NCBI GenBank assembly: GCA_007115705.1
Contig: QXEO01000247.1
Coordinates: forward strand, 10,048,253 to 10,112,252
From: Dactylis glomerata
Lineage: Eukaryota; Streptophyta; Magnoliopsida; Poales; Poaceae
Length of the DNA: 64,000 bases
Direction: 5' to 3'
The translations under genes were made by a program, and so were the position numbers. The notes under the pieces were generated by a model, which worked only from the letters and a program-made list of their open reading frames with translations, did no database searches and had not been told where the DNA came from. Positions 58,210-64,000 of this stretch are shown piece by piece; position 1 is the stretch's first letter, and each line of letters opens with the position of its first letter.

Positions 58210-58681
58210 TGACGAGGTTCTAACTCGGCAATGCCCATGCTTGAGGGCTTTCGATCTATGGAGCGCATTGTGGGCGCTTGGCGGATTCGACGGCTTCAGA
58301 CAGAAACAAGGGGTGCACACGAATTTACCCAGGTTCGGCCCCCCGGAGGGTAAAGACCTACATCCTGCTTGTCTGATCTTGTATTGCTGGTATATGTGGA
58401 GTTGCTACAATGGTGCGCAGAGGTAATCTGGCGGAGGTGGAAGGAGATGGCGTGGCTAGCTTATGCGAGTTAGGTTGTCTAATCTGTCCAGAGATGGCCC
58501 TAGGGGTGCCCCTTGGTGGCTTTATATATGCAGCCATTTAGGGTTTACAAAGTCTCTTGCCTTCTACTCCAAGTCGGTGTGCTGGGCCTTGCGGGCTTCG
58601 TGTAACCTTCGAGCGGGCTTCTCCCCTGGACCGAAAACCAGGTAGGCGAATATCGAGGGCCCATTTGTAATTCCTTCGTCA
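58210..58681 (-). repeat. 3' LTR of G
   Basis: 472 bp, TGACGAGG to CTTCGTCA on the plus strand. Confidence 0.9.
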
Positions 58682-58889
58682 GTAGCCCCCGAGTGTCTAG
58701 TCGATTCGTAGAATCGGGTAGAGACTCTAATCTTGCCTTGACGTCGTAGTCTTGCATGTCGCGTGTGAGGGCACCAAATGAAGTTCTTGCATGTCGTGGT
58801 TGGTGGAGTCGCACGGTGGCCGAATCATGGTGATGATGTTGTCGAAGGCTTGCTGTAGGCGATGTCGTTGTCGAATGCTTGCTGTAGGC

Positions 58890-59130
58890 GATGTCGATGG
58901 CGAACTCGAAGATCATGTCGACGGCGGCGTCGAAGACCATGTCGTCGGCGGCGTCGAAGACCATGTCGGCGGAGTCGAAGATCATGTCGGCGGCGGCATC
59001 GAAGACCATGTCGTCGGCGGCATCGAAGACCATGTTAGTGGAGTCGAAGATCATGTCGGCGGCGGCATCGAAGACCATGTCGTCGGCGGCATCGAAGACC
59101 ATGTTAGTGGAGTCAAAGATCATGTCAATG
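58890..59130 (-). repeat. 23-bp / 69-bp tandem array in G
   Basis: Units start with TCGAAGA(T/C)CATGTCG. Three 23-base variants make a 69-base higher-order unit, seen starting at 58972, 59041 and 59110. The array is open in several frames because the unit lacks stops. Confidence 0.85.
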
Positions 59131-59318
59131 CGTGTTGTCAACGCCGGGATGGATGGATGCCAATGCGAGGCGCAGCCCCCGAGCGTGTTGCCAATCGTCG
59201 AGGCGGAGCCCCCGAGCGTGTTGCTAACGCCGAGTGAACAGCGAGACCCCTAAGTGCAACGGGTAAAGGCATGGTACCCGACGCGTCCGTCAGGATACTT
59301 GAAGCGTCCGTATGTACG

Positions 59319-59736
59319 GAATTATCTCAGCAGAGCACGTATAGCTGTGTTGCCGGGTCAACAATGTTGCTAACTGTGGACTTGCGAATTATCTCAGCAG
59401 AGCACGTATAGCTGTGTTGCCGGGCCAACAATGTTGCTAACTGTGGACTTGCGAATTATCTCAGCAGAGCACGTATAGCTGTGTTGTCGGGCCAACAGTG
59501 TTGCTAACTGTGGACTTGCGAATTATCTCAGCAGAGCACGTATAGCTGTGTTGCCGGGCCAACAGTGTTGCTAACTGTGGACTTGCGAATTATCTCAGCA
59601 GAGCACGTATAGCTGTGTTGCCGGGCCAACAGTGTTGATAACTGTGGACTTGCGTCCGTATGTCCGGAATTATCTCAGCAGAGCACGTATAGCTGTGTTG
59701 CCGGGCCAACAGTATTGCTAACTATGGACTTACCTT
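59319..59736 (-). repeat. 67-bp tandem array, six copies, in G
   Basis: Units begin GAATTATCTCAGCAGAGCAC at 59319, 59386, 59453, 59520, 59587 and 59667. The first five are spaced exactly 67 bases; the sixth follows a 13-base GTCCGTATGTCCG insertion that resembles the sequence just before unit 1. Confidence 0.92.
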
Positions 59737-60295
59737 CGTATTTGACATACGGCATCCGAATTGGTATATTGCCACCAGAATTCGGGTATTAAGTGTAGCC
59801 CCCGAGCGTGTCGCGAACGCCGGGGCGAAGGAGTGTCAATTCGAGGCACATCCTCCGAGCGTTTTGCGAACGTCGGGGCTAATAGACGCCGCTATGAGAC
59901 GCAGCCCCCGAGCGTGTTGCCAACGCCGGGGTAAATGAATGCCGATTCGAGGCGCCGAAGTATGTCATGGTGGAGTGTCGATGACTTTGATCCCTGCAGT
60001 CGAGGAGGTGGATACCTCGTACTCGACGGTCGTTAGGCGAATAGACATACGTATAATATGAAGGCAAAACACATGTATGATGTAAAAGCAAAGCCCCCGA
60101 GTATCGGTTGCTGAAAGTGTCGAAAGCATACAGAAAGTAATGAAAGTAGTCAACTCATAGTTGAGGAAGACTTAGCTTTGGTATTTTCTCCCGGGGTGAC
60201 CCCTAATATTTCCAATGGTGGTGGTCTCATGTCGTTCGGACACTCCTAGCAAAAGCTATTGCAATTCAGGATCAGGCTGTTTTAGCTGTCAGAAA

Positions 60296-61290
60296 AATCG
60301 TCGAAGCGTTGGCTCCGAGGGGTCGAAGAGTGTTGGGCGAAGTCTTCGGCTCTGCAGGGGTCGAAGAATCTTGACGCGGAAGGTCGAATATCTTGGATGA
60401 TGGCATGGTCGAATTTGTTGTTGCCAGCATGGTCGAAGATCATGAGACACAAGGGTCGAAGTTCTTGAGACACAGGGGTCGAATTTCTCGAGACGCCGGG
60501 GTCGAATTTCTCGAGACGCCGAGGTCGAATTTCTTCGAGACGCCGGGGTCGAACTTCTTCGGACGCCGGGGTCGAACTTCTTCGGACGCCGGGGTCGAAT
60601 TTCTTCGAGACGCCGCGGTCGAATCTCTTCGGTCGCCGGGGTCGAATTTCTTCGGACGCCGGGGTCGAATTTCTTCGGACGCCGGGGTCGAATTTCTTCG
60701 GACGCCGAGGTCGAATTTCTTCGGACGCCGGGGTCGAATTTCTTCGAGACGCCGCGGTCGAATTTCTTCGGACGCCGGGGTCGAATTTCTTCGAGACGCC
60801 GCGGTCGAATCTCTTCGGACGCCGGGGTCGAACTTCTTCGGACGCCGGGGTCGAACTTCTTCGGACGCCGAGGTCGAATTTCTTCGGACGCCGGAGTCGA
60901 ATTTCTTTGGATGCCGAGGTCGAATTTCTTCGGATGCCGAGGTCGAACTTCTTCGGACGCCGGGGTCGAACTTCTTCGGACGCCGAGGTCGAACTTCTTC
61001 GGACGCCGAGGTCGAATTTCTTCGGACACCGGGCTCGAATTTCTTCGAGACGCCGAGGTCGAATTTCTTCGGACACCGGGCTCGAATTTCTTCGAGACAC
61101 CGAGGTCGAATTTCCTCTCGATGCAGACTCGAATTTCTTGGCGATGGCGGCGACGAAGACCATGGCGGCGGAGTCGAAGGCCATGATGGCGAACTTGAAG
61201 ATCTTGGCAATGGCGGCGTTGAAGATCTTGATGCTTGATTCGAAGGTCATGTCGATGGTGTTGAAGATCTTGGCGATGGATCTGTTGCAG
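60296..61290 (-). repeat. 23-bp minisatellite array, about 35-40 units, in G
   Basis: Core unit GTCGAATTTCTTCGGACGCCG plus two bases, with 22-24-base variants (for example GAGACGCCGCG). It degenerates at both ends into TCGAAGATC-type units like those at 58890-59130. Because 23 is not a multiple of three, three units (69 nt) encode a 23-residue protein repeat in each frame, giving long but meaningless frames on both strands. Confidence 0.9.
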
Positions 61291-61330
61291 CGTTGATGGA
61301 ACCGGCGAATCCGTGGATCCAGCGCCCGTC

Positions 61331-61349
61331 GTCCCCACGGTCGGCGCCA
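61331..61349 (-). other. primer-binding site of G
   Basis: Same 19 bases as the PBS of E; two bases from the 5' LTR. Confidence 0.85.
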
Positions 61350-61351
61350 AT

Positions 61352-61823
61352 TGACGAGGTTCTAACTCGGCAATGCCCATGCTTGAGGGCTTTCGATCTA
61401 TGGAGCGCATTGTGGGCGCTTGGCGGATTCGACGGCTTCAGACAGAAACAAGGGGTGCACACGAATTTACCCAGGTTCGGCCCCCCGGAGGGTAAAGACC
61501 TACATCCTGCTTGTCTGATCTTGTATTGCTGGTATATGTGGAGTTGCTACAATGGTGCGCAGAGGTAATCTGGCGGAGGTGGAAGGAGATGGCGTGGCTA
61601 GCTTATGCGAGTTAGGTTGTCTAATCTGTCCAGAGATGGCCCTAGGGGTGCCCCTTGGTGGCTTTATATATGCAGCCATTTAGGGTTTACAAAGTCTCTT
61701 GCCTTCTACTCCAAGTCGGTGTGCTGGGCCTTGCGGGCTTCGTGTAACCTTCGAGCGGGCTTCTCCCCTGGACCGAAAACCAGGTAGGCGAATATCGAGG
61801 GCCCATTTGTAATTCCTTTGTCA
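61352..61823 (-). repeat. 5' LTR of G
   Basis: 472 bp. The only difference noted from the other LTR is CTTTGTCA for CTTCGTCA at the end. Confidence 0.9.
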
Positions 61824-61910
61824 CCAAGTAAGGAAGAAAAAGTTGTCCGGTGTCAAATAAGGAATCCAATTTTAAGCCGATGTCAAATAAGGAATTTTCT
61901 CAAGACTATG

Positions 61911-62787
61911 ATCTTTGTGGGCTTATAGAGTTTGCCCAATGAGGTTTACGAGTGGATCTACGGTAATGACTTTGGTGTAGATGTGGAACCTCTGTCTCGA
62001 TGAATGGTCTTGAGTATATATTGGCGTCGGTGATAGTTGTCTCCATGTTGCACGCTAGGTCTTTGTAGTCTTGTAGGTTGAGTCTTCCCTCCGATCTTGA
62101 TGTGATGTCATTCATTAGAGATAGCTATTCGAGAAATCCGCTTGTAGTACGCCAGGCAGGTTGGTTTAGAGCTTGTGGATGCAGGCCTTCACGTCTTTGG
62201 CGTCGTGGTCGTCATAGAATGAAAGGGGTGCAAGCCTACGTACAGGTGAGGTACTACGGCCGTATCTTTGGCTGCACGAGGGAATCTCGCTGCAGGATGT
62301 GAATCATCAAATGGTAGCAGATGTTATGCTCCCAGTTGGGATATACGGAGTACACCAATAGCATCGCTTCATGGACGGTGCGACGTTGTCCAGCTGCTAT
62401 TCCTAATGGTCGTCAGGCGACTATTCGAGCTCTGGTGTCGTACTTGCTGGCTCCATCTCTGTTTCTCCCTCCATGCCAAAGTGCCAAAGCGGGGGGTCTT
62501 CTTCAGCTTGGTCGCGACAGTACTCGCCGGCCCATCTCCAAGTGGTGCCATTCCCCGCCGACGACGCTGGTGGCCGCGGATTCGAGCTTGTCTTCATTGA
62601 CGGTGGAGACGGACCCGATTGCAATTTCCTTATTCTTCGTAGGGTCTGTTTTGTAAAGTTTGAGGATAGTGTTGTATTTTCCTTTTATTTGGAGGTCCTT
62701 CTTGTAAAATGTAACCCCACCTCTTTCAGTTAATGCAGCATTTGGACCCTTCCGGGTCCTTCCCCGTTCAAAAGAGTAATTGATGAC
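61911..62787. other. unassigned stretch between the Mutator-like element and LINE
   Basis: Mixed frames without recognised similarity. The right part (about 62600-62760, with TTAATGCAGCATTTGG) looks like the end of a transcribed unit or retroelement, but I cannot place it. Confidence 0.35.
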
Positions 62788-64000
62788 CTATCCCAAACTC
62801 ACCACATTTATCCATGGCAGTGCAAAACCCATTTTTACCATCATCCTTTCCAAGAAAGACCACTCAACCCGATCATATGCTTTACTCATATCGAGTTTTA
62901 CTGCAACCAGCCCATCTCGCCCTCCTTTCTTTCTATGCATCATATGGGTGATTTCATAAGCCAACAAAACATTATCCGTGATCATCCGCCCTGGCACAAA
63001 TGCAGACTGAGTAGGAGAGATTACATGTGGCAACACCTCTTTCAGTCGGTTTGCTAGAACCTTGGAGATTAACTTGTATAGGACATTGCAAAGACTGATA
63101 GGCCTAAATTCAGAAATCCTTTCCGGGTTCTTTACCTTGGGAATCAAAACAATTGTGGTCTCATTCCAACCATCTGGCATGGTACCCCCATTGAGCACAC
63201 TCAAAACCTCCTCTTGTACCTTTGACCCCAGCATATACCAGAATTTCTTGTAGAAAATGGCTGGCATGCCATCCGGCCCAGGTGCTTTAAGATCACCAAT
63301 AGAGTTAAGAGCCCCAAGCACCTCCTCGGCCAAAAACGCACGCGTGAGTGAAAAATTCATCTCGTCCGTGATAGATTGAGGTACATGGCGCAAGAGCTCA
63401 TCATTTGTATTACCTGCAGATGACATGAACAAACTTTTGTAGTGGTTAGATATATAAGGCCCTAACTCTTCCTCCCTCTCCACTACTCCACCTCCTTCCC
63501 TCTTCAAACTCTTAATAGCATTCGTCCTTTTCCTCTCTGATGCAAAGGCATGAAAATACCCCGAATTGCGGTCACCAAATTTTAACCAATTTGCATGTGC
63601 TCTCTGTTGCCAATACATACTATGTTGATCTTCCAATCTACTCAGCTTGAAACGCAGAACATGTTCTCGTGACACCCCCTCCTGGTCGATAGGGCCGCGT
63701 CTACACTTCTCCAAATCCTTTTTAGCCTTTTTTATTCTCTTTTTCAGTTCACCTAGCACCTCTTTATCCCACAACCACAATTTCTGACCCACACGCTTCA
63801 CCACATCCTTTACGTCCAAAGCCCCCTCTTCAAAAGCAGAGTTCCAAGCTTCCTCCACTACCCCAGCACATTCATCTTCTTGTAACCAAGCTGCTTCAAA
63901 TCGAAAAGTGGACTCTCCCCCACTTTCTTCCTGTGACATAGCTTGAGCATTTAAATCAGCGATGACCGGTCTATGATCAGAGTGGCGCGGGTCTCCATTT
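62788..64000 (-). pseudogene. LINE (L1-type) ORF2, reverse transcriptase region, cut at both ends
   Basis: Minus strand, continuing past the window end; open for 383 codons to 62788. Linker helix region then the start of the reverse transcriptase: NWLKFGDRNSGYFHAFASER, KAPGPDGMPAIFYKKFW, FRPISLCNVLYKLISKVLAN, TQSAFVPGRMITDNVLLAYE and VAVKLDMSKAYDRVEW with the first catalytic Asp. It breaks off just after F-A-L-P-W-I-N-V-V, before the Y-x-D-D block, so it cannot be active. The upstream endonuclease lies outside the window. An unbroken frame suggests a fairly recent copy. Confidence 0.88.

Larger units (their letters stand above)
58210..61823 (-). mobile_element. small Tat-like LTR element G, 3,614 bp, repeat-filled
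   Basis: LTRs 58210-58681 and 61352-61823 (472 bp each, one difference seen). Target duplication CCAAG lies at 58205-58209 and 61824-61828. Minus-strand PBS TGGCGCCGACCGTGGGGAC at 61331-61349 is identical to that of E. A polypurine-like CACTCGGGGGCTAC lies at 58682-58695. The 2.67-kb interior holds tandem arrays and no gag or pol domain. Very young by LTR identity. Confidence 0.9.
56605..61901 (-). mobile_element. Mutator-like element (about 1.68 kb) split by LTR element G
   Basis: Pieces 56605-58209 and 61829-61901. Target duplication AAGACTATG (9 bp) lies at 56596-56604 and 61902-61910. Long inverted ends begin GAGAAAATTCCTTATTTGAC and match for over 110 bases. The right arm is cut by G, 73 bases from its end. 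Inside are minus-strand exon remnants and a GC-rich tract (57815-58020). No full transposase, so non-autonomous. Confidence 0.92.

Noticed and set aside
60282..61410. Open frames of 256-373 codons on both strands in G
   Set aside because: They are produced by a stop-free 23-bp repeat read in every frame. The longest also runs through the primer-binding site into the LTR.
1..64000. CRISPR arrays, bacterial operons, riboswitches
   Set aside because: The window is plant nuclear DNA. The tandem arrays in G have no spacer variation pattern, and no prokaryotic signals are present.

Overview
The window is nuclear DNA from a Pooideae-type grass. The species cannot be fixed from the sequence alone, but the repeat families look like those of wheat, barley, rye and oat relatives. 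Four ordinary plant genes with consensus introns are set in a dense mosaic of nested transposable elements. Every splice join below was read by hand, and each gene model closes in frame without an internal stop.

Layout. (1) 96-2398, plus strand: a five-exon GDSL esterase/lipase gene. (2) 2949-41880: a nest of repeats. A LINE endonuclease fragment is split by a copia-type LTR (family D). That LTR is split by a 1,500-bp solo LTR (A). The solo LTR is split by two non-autonomous Athila-like Ty3/gypsy elements of one family in opposite orientation: B (minus, 4824-11780) and C (plus, 11807-20251). The target-site duplications GCTAT, ATACA and GTCAT fix these junctions to the base. To the right lie a copy of the LINE flank, a small unclassified segment F split by a Tat-like Ty3/gypsy element E (23169-32223), and the internal region plus one LTR of a second D copy (33017-41114) with the same LINE flank repeated after it. 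(3) 42700-44800: a decayed PIF/Harbinger transposase pseudogene and a SINE with an 18-bp target duplication. (4) 45347-54726: a gene island, all on the minus strand, with a TAXIMIN-like signalling peptide, a DUF455 ferritin-like protein and a bromodomain-NET (GTE) protein. (5) 55276-64000: a Harbinger-like non-autonomous element, a Mutator-like element (56605-61901, 9-bp target duplication) split by a small Tat-like LTR element G rich in tandem repeats, and a truncated LINE ORF2 running off the window end.

Element E is the most striking object. On the plus strand it carries gag and a protease-like domain but no reverse transcriptase or integrase. On the minus strand it carries a TATA-led, six-exon gene whose spliced reading frame is fully open (744 codons), followed by a two-exon unit, also fully open (285 codons). 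Its LTRs differ at one position by eye, so it is very young. The reading frames of B, C and D are either private or decayed, and none of B, C, D, E or G encodes a polymerase, so all five would depend on partners elsewhere.

The GDSL enzyme (secreted), the TAXIMIN peptide (secreted), the DUF455 protein and the GTE chromatin reader are not an operon and share no visible pathway. They are simply neighbours.
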